A DNA stretch of 64,000 nucleotides, taken from contig JADLHG010000006.1 of assembly GCA_020848905.1 (NCBI GenBank), positions 1 through 64,000 of the forward strand, in the 5' to 3' direction. This DNA comes from Deltaproteobacteria bacterium. GTDB lineage: Bacteria > Myxococcota_A > Polyangia > GCA-2747355 > JADLHG01. Below are positions 1 through 10,203 of this stretch, in pieces. The position numbers and the translations under genes were made by a program. The notes below the pieces were generated by a model. That model worked only from the letters and a program-made list of their open reading frames with translations, ran no database searches and had not been told where the DNA came from. Position 1 is the stretch's first letter; every line of letters starts with the position of its first letter.

Positions 1-458
1 AACACCCGCCCCTTGCGGCCTATGGCGCGATTCACCGCGTGCGCGAGCCGGATCGCCAGCGCGCGCAGGCCTCGCATCAGCACCTCCCGGTCCTTGGCCT
101 CCGTCACGAGGTGCAGGTGATTCCTCTGGATCGAGTAGTGCGCGAGGTTCATGCCGAACCGCCCCGCCGATTTCACGAACGCGTGTTCGATCGCGCGCAG
201 CTGCTTCTTGCTCCGCAGGTTCGGTAGCCCCTCCACCACCTTCATCGTGACGTGCACCGGAAACCGGCTGGCCAGGAGCGGTCGCGGGCGATGCGGCAGT
301 CCGCTCCCGGGCCGTTTCTTGCGCCCCGCGCCCGTCCGCTTCCCACCCCACCCCGTCGCCTCCCGCATAGGCAACGGCAGCTGCTTCACAGAACCCGCCG
401 GCCGACGCGTGCCCGAGAACCGCTCATCTCCCGAGGAGGATTTGCATTTGCGTGCCAT
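1..458 (-). CDS. RAYT/IS200-like transposase, copy A (3' end beyond window)
   Basis: Partial Y1-type transposase whose C-terminal part lies left of base 1. The frame is open from ATG at 458 to the edge (152 codons). Residues about 60-140 match the IS200-like Y1_Tnp fold: VHVTMKVVEGLPNLRSKK, then the HUH metal motif NHLHLVTEA. Such enzymes are single-strand DNA nickases of the REP-associated tyrosine transposase type. The N-terminal 50 residues are basic and Gly/Arg-rich. It is nearly identical to the complete copy at 23682-24428, so the missing part should hold the catalytic Tyr. No stop or frameshift is seen, so this copy may be intact. Confidence 0.85.
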   Translation of the reverse strand, partial: MARKCKSSSGDERFSGTRRPAGSVKQLPLPMREATGWGGKRTGAGRKKRPGSGLPHRPRPLLASRFPVHVTMKVVEGLPNLRSKKQLRAIEHAFVKSAGRFGMNLAHYSIQRNHLHLVTEAKDREVLMRGLRALAIRLAHAVNRAIGRKGRV

Positions 459-520
459 TATGAATAGGGCTAATACTAGCAGCGCGCCGGTCTAACGTCA
501 AGCGATGCCCTTGCACGAAC
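1..520 (-). mobile_element. RAYT-type element, copy A
   Basis: This segment aligns base for base with about 23968-24487, with scattered substitutions and a few short indels. The match continues about 60 bases upstream of the transposase start (through a shared segment ending ttgcacgaac at 511-520) and then stops. The duplicated unit therefore includes the promoter region as well as the gene. The left boundary is outside the window. Confidence 0.75.
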
Positions 521-535
521 ACAACAACACCACGC

Positions 536-2299
536 TCACATCGGCCACCGTCCGGCGGCGAGGGCCTGTAGCACCTCCGTCGTGAGCGGCGCGTAGGTGC
601 GGTGCTCCTTGTCCCACGCGTAGAGCGGATCTTCGACGCGGGCCGGGTCGAAGCCCTCCTGCTGCAGGCGCTGCTTGCGGTGCTTGAAGGTCTCCGTGAG
701 GTCCAGCTCCTTGACGAGCCGCAAGAAGCGCGGCTGGGCGTAGGCGGGGAGCCGCTCCGAGAGCGCGGCGAAGAGGCCGCCGGGGTCGAACGGGCCGTCG
801 AGGACGACCGCCGCCATGCCGGCCCGTCCCTCGGTCCCCGGCACGACGACGCCGTACACCGTGGCGTCCATCACGCCGGCCACGCCGCGCAAGGCCTCGG
901 CGACCTCCTGCGTGGAGACGTTCTCCCCCTTCCAGCGGAAGGTGTCGCCGAGGCGATCCACGAAGTAGAGGCGATAGAGCCGGTCGCGGCGGAGCAGGTC
1001 CCCGGTGTCGTACCAGGCGTCGCCCGCGCGGAAGACGTCGCGCAGCACTTTGCGCTCGGTGGCGCCGCGGTCGGCGTAGCCGGCAAACTCGTTTCGCGGG
1101 CCGATGGCGCCGAGGAGCAGGCCCGGCTCCCCGGCGGGGCAGGGCTCGCAGAAGCCGCGTCGGTTCCGCAGGAGCTCAGCCCGCTCCACGTCGTAGCGTG
1201 CGAGGGCCATGCGTCCGGGGAGGAGCACGCCGCAGGAGCCCGAGGTGCCCAGGACGTTGGCCGTCTCGGCGTTTCCCTCGGTGGCGCCGTAGAACTCCAC
1301 GACCTTCTCGATGCCGAAGCGGGAGCAGAAGGGGTCCCAGATGTCGGCGCGCAGCCCGTTGCCGACCATGCGCCGGACCGCGTGCGCGCGGTCGTGCGGA
1401 CTCGGCGGGCTCTGGTAGAGGTAGCGGCAGATCTCGCCGATGTAGACGAAGAGCGTGGCCTGCGAGGCGGCGCAGTCGGCCCAGAACTGACGGGTCGAGA
1501 AGCGGCGCGCCAGCGCGAGGCGGGCCCGCTGCGTGACGGCCAGCGAGAGCCCCACCGCGTTGCCGCTCGCGTGATAGAGGGGCAGGCAATCGTAGATGCA
1601 GTCGGCCGAGGTGACGGGGACGAGGCCGCCGAGGAGCTTGCCGGCGCGGTAGAAGCGATGGTGCTTCACGACGGCCGCCTTGGGCAGGCCGGTGGTGCCG
1701 CTCGTGAAGATGTAGGCCATCACATGTCCGAGGCGTCGGCCGCGCGTCTCGTGGGGGTCGTGGTCCGGTTGGGTTTCGACCAACGAGGCCCAGTCGCGAT
1801 AGGCGTGGGTGCCGGGCCGCTCCGCGTCGAGGGCGATACCGAGGGGGAGCGGGACCGCCGACCACGAGGTCGAGGTCTGGCCGAGTGCCTGAAGCTCCGA
1901 ATCGCCGGCCACGAGGAGGCGCGCGCCGCTCGCCGTCAAGGTGTGCAAAAGATGAGGGCCTCCCGCGCGGGGATTGAGCAGCGCGGCCACCACCCCGAGC
2001 TTGGCCAGGCCGTAGAAGTGGTAGATGTACTCGGGTCGGTTTTCGAGCAGCAGCGCCACGACGTCTCCTGCGGCGAGACCGAGCGAGCGGTAGGCGTGGG
2101 CGTGCTGATTCACGCGGCGGTTCACCTCGCCCACGCTCAGCGTTCGGCCCTCGAACCAGAGGAAGGGGTCCGCGGGTCGCTCGGCGGCCCACGTCTCGAG
2201 CGCCAGCGGCACGGTCTGGTCGGAGTCGGGGCTCCAGGTGAGGTGCGTCCAGAGGCCGTCGAGGGTGGCCCGCACGCGCTGGGCGATTAGACGTGGCAT
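536..2299 (-). CDS. Long-chain acyl-CoA synthetase (FATP/FadD6-like)
   Basis: A 587-residue AMP-forming ligase that activates long-chain fatty acids to acyl-CoA via acyl-adenylate. The P-loop signature YIFTSGTTGLPKAAVV is near residue 195. FYGATEGN (A5 motif), WYDTGDLLRRD and the hinge DRLGDTFRWKGENVSTQEV follow in family order. The form GDTFRWKGENVST and the tail motif FKHRKQRLQQEGFDP are typical of the fatty acid transport protein / very-long-chain branch rather than of acetyl-CoA synthetases. Full family length. It starts at ATG 2299, divergent from the FAH-family gene, and faces the transposase remnant. Fatty-acid specificity is inferred from family. Confidence 0.88.
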   Translation of the reverse strand: MPRLIAQRVRATLDGLWTHLTWSPDSDQTVPLALETWAAERPADPFLWFEGRTLSVGEVNRRVNQHAHAYRSLGLAAGDVVALLLENRPEYIYHFYGLAKLGVVAALLNPRAGGPHLLHTLTASGARLLVAGDSELQALGQTSTSWSAVPLPLGIALDAERPGTHAYRDWASLVETQPDHDPHETRGRRLGHVMAYIFTSGTTGLPKAAVVKHHRFYRAGKLLGGLVPVTSADCIYDCLPLYHASGNAVGLSLAVTQRARLALARRFSTRQFWADCAASQATLFVYIGEICRYLYQSPPSPHDRAHAVRRMVGNGLRADIWDPFCSRFGIEKVVEFYGATEGNAETANVLGTSGSCGVLLPGRMALARYDVERAELLRNRRGFCEPCPAGEPGLLLGAIGPRNEFAGYADRGATERKVLRDVFRAGDAWYDTGDLLRRDRLYRLYFVDRLGDTFRWKGENVSTQEVAEALRGVAGVMDATVYGVVVPGTEGRAGMAAVVLDGPFDPGGLFAALSERLPAYAQPRFLRLVKELDLTETFKHRKQRLQQEGFDPARVEDPLYAWDKEHRTYAPLTTEVLQALAAGRWPM

Positions 2300-2385
2300 G
2301 GTCCGTGAAGAATACCCGGGTGTGGGGGAAACGGCGCGCCCGCGCCGTCGTACTGGGAGGCGGGCGAGGTACGGGAGCGCGACGC

Positions 2386-3374
2386 ATGAAGCTCGGAACG
2401 TTGAAGCAGGGCGGCCGGGACGGGACCCTGGTGGTCGTGGATCGCTCGCTCCAGCGCGCGGTGGCCGTGCCGGAGATCGCGCCCACCTTGCAGGCGGCTC
2501 TCGACGACTGGGAGCGCACGGCCCCGCGGCTCGAGGCGGTGGCGGTGCGCCTGCCGGAGCTGCCGGGGGTCTTCGCGCTGGAGCTCGACGCGCTCGCGGC
2601 CCCGGTGCCGCGAGCCTACCAGTGGGTGGACGGCAGCGCGTACGTCACGCACGTCGAGCTGGTGCGCAAGGCGCGCGGGGCCGAGCTGCCGCCCGATCTC
2701 TGGACCGACCCGCTGATGTACCAGGGCTGCTCCGACGGCTTTCTCGGCGCGCGGGACCCCATCTCGCTCGCTGACGAGGCCTGGGGGATCGACTTCGAGT
2801 CCGAGGTGGCGGTGATCACCGACGACGTCCCGATGGGCGTCTCGGCCGCCGCGGCGGCGTCGCACCTGCGCCTGGTCGTGCTCGTCAACGACGTGAGCCT
2901 GCGTCAGCTCATCCCGGCCGAGCTGGCCAAGGGCTTCGGCTTCCTCCAGAGCAAGCCCACGAGCGCTTTCTCGCCCGTGGCGGTCACTCCGGACGAGCTC
3001 GGCGCGGCGTGGGACGGGGCGAAGGTGCATCTGCCGCTCCGCACCTTCCTGAACGGCGAGCTCTTCGGCGCTCCCGAGGCGGGGGAGGACATGACCTTCG
3101 ATTTCCCGAGGCTGGTGAGCCACGCCGCGCGCACGCGGCGCCTCGCGGCGGGGACCATCGTGGGGTCGGGGACGGTGGCCAATCGGGACCCGAGCCGCGG
3201 GTCGTCGTGCGTGGCCGAGCGGCGCATGCGAGAGACGCTTGCGCACGGCAGCCCCCGGACCCCCTTTCTGCGCTTCGGAGATCGCGTGCGGATCGAGATG
3301 CTCGACGGGGCGGGGCGATCGATCTTCGGGGCGATCGATCAGATCGTGGAGCGCTACGCCGGCGCCGAGGCCGC

Positions 3375-3378
<4 letters not shown>
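2386..3378 (+). CDS. Fumarylacetoacetate hydrolase family protein
   Basis: A 330-residue FAH-superfamily hydrolase, probably splitting fumarylacetoacetate into fumarate and acetoacetate at the end of tyrosine degradation. The N-terminus MKLGTLKQGGRDGTLVVVD is the typical beginning of the roughly 330-residue bacterial FAH group. The metal-binding core is visible as IDFESEVAVITDDVP and VLVNDVSLR, followed by QSKPTSAFSPVAVTPDELG. ATG 2386 was chosen because the frame upstream to 2293 is low-complexity Arg/Gly and does not resemble the family. The maleylacetoacetate isomerase for the preceding step lies 2 kb downstream on the same strand, which supports the role. Its stop overlaps the stop of the convergent kinase by 4 bases. 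Confidence 0.85.
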
Positions 3379-5291
<1,913 letters not shown>

Positions 5292-5390
5292 GATGCCGAA
5301 GAATACCCGGGAACGTGCCCGTGGCCAGCGGCCCCTTGACCTTGGGTGGGCAGGAAGGCTAGAGCGCGTCTTTCCGCAGAAAGGATTCCC

Positions 5391-6035
5391 GTGAAGCTCT
5401 ACACCTACTTTCGTAGCTCGGCGGCCTATCGCGTACGCCTGGGCCTGGCGCTCAAGGGCCTCGAGGTCCAGCTCGAACCCGTGCATCTTCTGCGCAACGG
5501 CGGCGAGCAACACAAGGTGGCCTACCGGGCCGTGAACCCGCTCGGGCTGATTCCGGCCCTCTCGGACGGGCCCCACCTCTTCACCGAATCCCTGGCCATC
5601 CTCGAATACCTGGACGAGACCCATCCCGAGCCGCCGCTTCTGCCGGCGGACGCGGCCGGTCGAGCGCGGGTGCGGGGTCTGGCCCTGACCGTGGCGTGCG
5701 ACATCCACCCGCTGAACAACCTGCGGGTCCTCAAGTACCTGAAGGACGAGCTCGGCGCGAGCCAGGAGCAGCGCGACGCCTGGTATCACCACTGGGTGGC
5801 CGTGGGTTTCGAGGCCCTCGAGGCGGAGCTCGCGCGTAGTTCTGCCACGGGGCGTTTCTGCCACGGGGACGCGCCCACCCTGGCCGACGTGTGCCTCGTA
5901 CCGCAGGTCTACAACGCGCGCCGCTTCGGCTGCCCGCTCGAGCCGTACCCCACGATCGGGCGCATCGACGAGCTGTGCCGCGCGCTGCCCGCCTTCCAGC
6001 AGGCCGCGCCCGAGGCCCAGCCCGACGCGGAGTAG
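5391..6035 (+). CDS. maiA: Maleylacetoacetate isomerase (zeta-class GST)
   Basis: A 214-residue glutathione S-transferase-fold enzyme converting maleylacetoacetate to fumarylacetoacetate with glutathione as cofactor. The zeta-class signature FRSSAAYRVRLGLALKG is at residues 6-22 (SSxxxR active site). VNPLGLIPAL and FTESLAILEYLDE form the glutathione-binding region, and the C-terminal helical domain contains DAPTLADVCLVPQVYNARRF. The GTG start at 5391 is chosen because it follows an AAAGGA ribosome site and puts KLYTYFRSS at the N-terminus as in the family; a start at 5346 would add unrelated residues. Partner of the FAH-family gene at 2386. Cytoplasmic. Confidence 0.93.
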   Translation: MKLYTYFRSSAAYRVRLGLALKGLEVQLEPVHLLRNGGEQHKVAYRAVNPLGLIPALSDGPHLFTESLAILEYLDETHPEPPLLPADAAGRARVRGLALTVACDIHPLNNLRVLKYLKDELGASQEQRDAWYHHWVAVGFEALEAELARSSATGRFCHGDAPTLADVCLVPQVYNARRFGCPLEPYPTIGRIDELCRALPAFQQAAPEAQPDAE

Positions 6036-6037
6036 GC

Positions 6038-7522
6038 CTACTCCACGCCGTGGGTCAGGCGCTTGAGCAGCGGCGTGAGCACTGCGAGCAAGAGCCCGAT
6101 GCCGACCCCGGCCCACGTGATCTGTGTGAAGACGTGCGCGTACACGCCGAGGCTCTGCGCGGGGGAGAGGGCGGCGCCCGTTCCCGCGCCCCCCGCGCCG
6201 GCGGTGAGGCGCGCGATCCCGGCCCCGAGGTGCTCGGCGAAGGAGAAGGAGAGGAACCAGGCCCCCATCACGGTCCCCACGGCGCGCTCGGGGGCCAGCT
6301 TGGTCATGGCCGAGAGGCCGACGGGAGAGATGCAGAGCTCGCCGGTGGTGTGCACGAGATAGGTCAGGATGAGCCAGACCACCGCCGACCGCCCGTCGGG
6401 GCCGGCCAGCCGCGCGCCGACGACGAGGCATGCGAAGCCGAGGCCCACCTGGACGATCCCGAGGGAGAACTTCATCGGGATGGAGGGGTTTCGCCCCACG
6501 TGCTGAAGCCTCCGCCAGAGGCCGGCGAAGAGCGGGGCGAGAGCCACGATGAAGAGGGAGTTCACCGCGTTGAACTGCGAGGTCTTGAGCTCGTAGCCGA
6601 GGACCACGCGGTCCACGTTGCGCTCGGTGAAGAGGGTCAGCGAGCTGCCGGCCTGCTCGAAGAAGGACCAGAAGGCCACGTCGAAGGCGATGAGCACGAT
6701 CACCAGCAGGAGCTGGTCGCGCTGCACGCGGTCGCTCGAGAAGGCCATGCGGAGGAGGGCGGTCAGCACGACCGCGCCGACGCCGTAGAGGACCCACCCC
6801 ACGTAGTGGTTGTGCTTCAGCCCGAGGGCGACCACGGGGACTGTCGCCAGCACGCCGAGGAGCACGAGGTGCAGACGGCCCACGCCGAGCGCCACGCTGC
6901 GGGTCAGGCGCTCGGTGTCCGGGGGGAGCCCGTGCCCCTCGAGCTTGCGGCGCCCGAGGAGAAACCAGGCCAGGCCGCAGAGCATGCCTACCCCCGCCAG
7001 GCCGAAGCCGTAGTGCCACCCGAAGGTCTCGCCCAGGGTGCCGCACAGGATCGGCGCCAGGAACGCGCCGAGGTTTATCCCCATGTAGAAGATGGTGAAG
7101 CCTCCGTCGCGCCGCTCGTCCCCCGGCTCGTAGAGCGCGCCCACCAGGCTGGAGATGCTCGGCTTGAAGAAGCCGTTGCCGAGGCAGATCAGCGCCAGCG
7201 CGGCGAAGAAGGTCAGCTCCGAGGGAAAGGTGAGGACGAAGTGGCCGACGGCCATGAGCAGGCCGCCGAGCACGATGGCCAGCCGGTAGCCGAGCAGCCG
7301 GTCCGCGAGCAGGCCGCCCACGACCGGGAAGGCGTAGACGAGCGCGCCGTAGGCGCCGAAGACCGCGTACGCCGCCTCGTCGCTGTAGCCCATCTGCTTG
7401 GTGAGGTAGAGCGTGAGGAGGGCGCGCATGCCGTAGAAGCTGAAGCGCTCCCACATCTCGGCGAAGAAGAGGACGTAGAGCCCTGGGGGATGCCGGGTGG
7501 GGGCGTCGTCGGGAGGCTTCAC
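6038..7522 (-). CDS. POT-family proton-coupled oligopeptide transporter
   Basis: A 494-residue inner-membrane transporter importing di- and tripeptides with protons. The diagnostic motif EMWERFSFYGMRALLTLYL is at residues 22-40 (ExxERFxYY type). GYRLAIVLGGLLMAVGH, FKPSISSLVGALY and the PTR2-type FYMGINLGAFLAPILCGTL follow, then SFFEQAGSSLTLF and GELCISPVGLSAMTKLAP. About 12-14 hydrophobic helices are visible over the full length. It converges with maiA, with 2 bases between the stops. The ATG at 7522 gives the normal short cytoplasmic N-terminus. Confidence 0.92.
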   Translation of the reverse strand: MKPPDDAPTRHPPGLYVLFFAEMWERFSFYGMRALLTLYLTKQMGYSDEAAYAVFGAYGALVYAFPVVGGLLADRLLGYRLAIVLGGLLMAVGHFVLTFPSELTFFAALALICLGNGFFKPSISSLVGALYEPGDERRDGGFTIFYMGINLGAFLAPILCGTLGETFGWHYGFGLAGVGMLCGLAWFLLGRRKLEGHGLPPDTERLTRSVALGVGRLHLVLLGVLATVPVVALGLKHNHYVGWVLYGVGAVVLTALLRMAFSSDRVQRDQLLLVIVLIAFDVAFWSFFEQAGSSLTLFTERNVDRVVLGYELKTSQFNAVNSLFIVALAPLFAGLWRRLQHVGRNPSIPMKFSLGIVQVGLGFACLVVGARLAGPDGRSAVVWLILTYLVHTTGELCISPVGLSAMTKLAPERAVGTVMGAWFLSFSFAEHLGAGIARLTAGAGGAGTGAALSPAQSLGVYAHVFTQITWAGVGIGLLLAVLTPLLKRLTHGVE

Positions 7523-7585
7523 GGTGGCGTGACGTTACCCCGAAGCGGCGCGCGAGGTGCGATCAAAGGGCAGAGTCGCTGCGGG

Positions 7586-9142
7586 TCACTCCGGGACGTT
7601 GGACTTGCGTGGCGCCGGGGGGGGCAGCAGCGGCGGCGTCAGCGACCAGTCGAGCGGCGGGCGCCAGCCCTGCTGGTCGCCGTACTTGCTGTAGAAGAGC
7701 CAGCTCTCGACGGTGTTCTCGACCGTGAGGCTCAGGTTGCCCTTCACCGCGACGGGCTTGGCCGCCTCCTTCCGGGTCACGGTGCGGCGCACTTCGTAGC
7801 GCCCCATGCCGCCGTTGCCGTTTCGCCCCTGCGCGTTGAACGAGAGGGGACCGACCTTCACCTCGCGGTCGGGAGCCGTCGTGCCGACCAGGCGCACGAC
7901 GGTGCGCATCTCCGGGGTAGCGCCGTCCACGATCTGACTGAAGGACTGCACGACGAAGGTCGTGTCGGGCGTGTCGTTGCGGAACTGGAAGTCCTGGGTC
8001 GGGGACCACACCTCGGCGTCCACGCCGGGGAAGAGGTTGCTCCAGTAGAAGATGCCGTGGGTCCACTGCTCGAGGATCGGCAGCCCCGAGAGGAGCGACG
8101 CGCGGTAGACGGTGGTGGCCATGCCGCAGACGCCACCGGCGTAGACCCAGCGGCTGGTCGTGGACCACCCGTCGTTGAACAGGGCGCAGGAGCCGCTCGC
8201 GCAGACCTGGCTCGGGGGACAGGACTCGTGGCTCGTGCAGGCCCGGCCGTAGCGGGGGCGGTTCAGGCCGCTCGCCTCGTTGAACGAGAAGGTCTGTCCG
8301 GGGGCGAGGACCTTGCCGTCCAGCTCGCGCGCGGCGATGGCCACGGTGGATTCCTTCAGCGGGTACACCTTGTCGCGCGCCACGGCCCACACATACTCGG
8401 CCCAGACGTGCGAGGCCTTCTGCAGCTTGGCCTGCTCGCGCCCCCTCGGCCGGCACGCGGTGTCGACGGCCAGGAAGGCCGCGGCGGCGAAGCCCCTGGT
8501 CCCGTCGGGGTTCTCGACCGGGAGCCAGTCGGAGCGCGTCGCCCCGTTCGGTCCGACGTAGCTGCCCCCTTCGACGGCCTTGCCCGTCAGCCGCACCGCG
8601 GCTCCCGTGCGAAACTCCATCCGCAGCTCCCCGTCCACCTTCGGCTCGGAGCGCACGCGGAGGGTCGCGTCGTCGACGTTCCGCACGTAGGCGAGCTGCG
8701 CGAGGCCGGCGTCGCAGGCGAGCGGCTCACCCGGGGTCGGCGGCTTCTCCGCCACGCGGCAGCCGCGGTACTCGATCCACGCCGCGGCGGCCCAGCCCGG
8801 CTCTCCCCGGAACCAGACGTGGAGCCATTCGGTCGACGGCCCGGCGTTGGAGTTGTAGGTCCCGCCGGTCGGGCGGTAGCCGTCGATGAGCAGCTCCGAG
8901 CCGCGCGTGAGGTAGGTCTTTCGCGCCGCTTCGGTGCTCGGCTCGGCGCGGAAGCCGATGGTGTTCGTCGTGACGCCGTAGAGCTGCTCGCCCGCCGAAC
9001 AGGGGGGCGGAGCGTCGGCCTTGCCGTCCTGAAACACGGTCGACCAGGGAGGGGCGTCCGGGCCCGCACACCCGGCGAAGGGAGCGAGCGCGAGCGCAAC
9101 GAACAGGGGACGCAACCGGCGGCGCGTCGATGCACGGACCAT
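7586..9142 (-). CDS. VanW-family lipoprotein with SH3-like repeats
   Basis: A 518-residue predicted lipoprotein: basic N-terminus, hydrophobic segment and lipobox APFAGC (Cys25). Two bacterial-SH3-like segments follow, at about residues 50-130 and 145-230, each with an AEPST/SEPKVDGE-type core and a WLHVWFRGEPGWAAAAW-like end. The VanW domain starts near residue 260 (YPLKESTVAIAARELDGKVL, PGQTFSFNEASGLN) and continues after a Cys-rich insert (about 300-322) with WVYAGGVCGMATTVYRASLL. VanW proteins occur around glycopeptide resistance and cell-wall processes, but their activity is not well defined, so a periplasmic or outer-membrane role is inferred. ATG 9142 is chosen for the signal peptide. 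Confidence 0.82.
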   Translation of the reverse strand: MVRASTRRRLRPLFVALALAPFAGCAGPDAPPWSTVFQDGKADAPPPCSAGEQLYGVTTNTIGFRAEPSTEAARKTYLTRGSELLIDGYRPTGGTYNSNAGPSTEWLHVWFRGEPGWAAAAWIEYRGCRVAEKPPTPGEPLACDAGLAQLAYVRNVDDATLRVRSEPKVDGELRMEFRTGAAVRLTGKAVEGGSYVGPNGATRSDWLPVENPDGTRGFAAAAFLAVDTACRPRGREQAKLQKASHVWAEYVWAVARDKVYPLKESTVAIAARELDGKVLAPGQTFSFNEASGLNRPRYGRACTSHESCPPSQVCASGSCALFNDGWSTTSRWVYAGGVCGMATTVYRASLLSGLPILEQWTHGIFYWSNLFPGVDAEVWSPTQDFQFRNDTPDTTFVVQSFSQIVDGATPEMRTVVRLVGTTAPDREVKVGPLSFNAQGRNGNGGMGRYEVRRTVTRKEAAKPVAVKGNLSLTVENTVESWLFYSKYGDQQGWRPPLDWSLTPPLLPPPAPRKSNVPE

Positions 9143-9292
9143 ACAGGGCTCCACGGCTGGGGAGTGGGACGTCTCTGGGACGCACCCCTGAGCAAGTGGC
9201 GGGCCCCGGCGTGCCGGTGCGTATCCCCGCCGGATCGCAGGGCCAGGGCACTGCTCAGGGGGGCGTGGGGTCTTCGAAAATCGTCGAGGGTG

Positions 9293-9309
9293 GTGGCGCC
9301 ATGCGCCAC
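9293..9309. other. 7-bp inverted repeat downstream of cysH
   Basis: GTGGCGC, three bases, GCGCCAC form a perfect hairpin about 40 bases past the cysH stop in the direction of cysH transcription. It is not followed by a good T-run, so it could be a weak terminator, a 3' mRNA stabiliser or chance. The rest of 9143-9348 shows nothing recognisable. Confidence 0.3.
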
Positions 9310-9348
9310 GTGCCAGCGGTGCGGCCGCCACGGTCGCAGGACCAGGGA

Positions 9349-10107
9349 TCAGATCGATTTCAGCTTCCCGGTGACGCGCTTGTTGCGGTCGGCGCCGTGG
9401 AGGCCGCATTCCTTCTGCTCGGGGGTCTCCCACCACCAGCGCCCGGCGCGAACGTCCTCGCCCGGCGCGACGGAGCGCGTGCACGGGGCACAGCCGATGG
9501 ACGGAAAATTCCGGTCGTGGAGCGCGTTGTACGGTACGTGGTGGGCCTTGATGAAGTCCCAGACCTGATCCTGGGTCCAGTCGGCGATCGGGTTGACCTT
9601 CCAGATCCCCGTCGGGAGCGTCAGGTCCTGCTCGAGCTTGGCGAGCCTGCCGCGGGTGACGGCCTGCTCGCGCCGGAGGCCGGTGATCCAGGCGTCGAGC
9701 GGGCCCAGCGCGCGCCGCAGCGGCTCCACCTTGCGGATGCGGCAGCACTCCTTGCGCGCCTCGAGGCTCTGGCGGAAGGAGTAGAGCCCCTTGGTCCGCT
9801 CGAGCGTCTCCACCTCCGCCTGGTCGGGAAAGTAGATATCGATCGTCACGCCGTAGCGCGCGCGGATCCGCTCCATCACGTCGTAGGTCTCCTCGTGGAG
9901 GCGCCCGGTGTCGAGGGTGAAGATACGTACGTCCTGCCGGAGCTGGGCCAGCAGGTGGATCACCACCACGTCCTCGGCGCCGAAGCTCGAGGCGAAGCCG
10001 ATGCGCGGGTGAAAGCGCTCGAGCGCCCACTTCAGCACCTCCTCGGCGCGGAGTTGGTCGATCTCGAGCGCCAGCTCGGCCAGGTCGTCGGCAACATCCA
10101 GGGTCAT
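9349..10107 (-). CDS. cysH: Adenylyl-sulfate (APS) reductase, CysH type with 4Fe-4S cluster
   Basis: A 252-residue thioredoxin-dependent reductase giving sulfite from adenylyl sulfate in assimilatory sulfur metabolism. The PP-loop-like ASSFGAEDVV and LDTGRLHEET bind the nucleotide, and CTRSVAPGEDVRAGRWWW is the family core. Cys121, Cys122, Cys206 and Cys209 (KECC and CAPC) can bind a 4Fe-4S cluster, which points to APS rather than PAPS as substrate. ECGLHG near the C-terminus carries the catalytic Cys. The start was set at ATG 10107 because family similarity begins there and AGAGAGGA lies upstream; in-frame starts at 10164 (ATG) and 10200 (GTG) would add up to 31 residues. Last gene of the operon. 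Confidence 0.92.
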   Translation of the reverse strand: MTLDVADDLAELALEIDQLRAEEVLKWALERFHPRIGFASSFGAEDVVVIHLLAQLRQDVRIFTLDTGRLHEETYDVMERIRARYGVTIDIYFPDQAEVETLERTKGLYSFRQSLEARKECCRIRKVEPLRRALGPLDAWITGLRREQAVTRGRLAKLEQDLTLPTGIWKVNPIADWTQDQVWDFIKAHHVPYNALHDRNFPSIGCAPCTRSVAPGEDVRAGRWWWETPEQKECGLHGADRNKRVTGKLKSI

Positions 10108-10203
10108 CTGTTCTCGTGTCCTCTCTGCGTGGTCTCGCGGTTCGTTCAACGGGTTCACCTTCATGGTCGCTAGCGCTTCGTCGTAGCTCCTCCGGACCAC
10201 CTC

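Noticed and set aside
5891-9568. A plus-strand frame open for more than 1200 codons across the POT transporter and VanW genes
   Set aside because: It is antisense to two well-supported genes; its translation is Arg/Glu/His/Gly-rich and matches no family. Long antisense frames are expected in DNA with such biased third positions.
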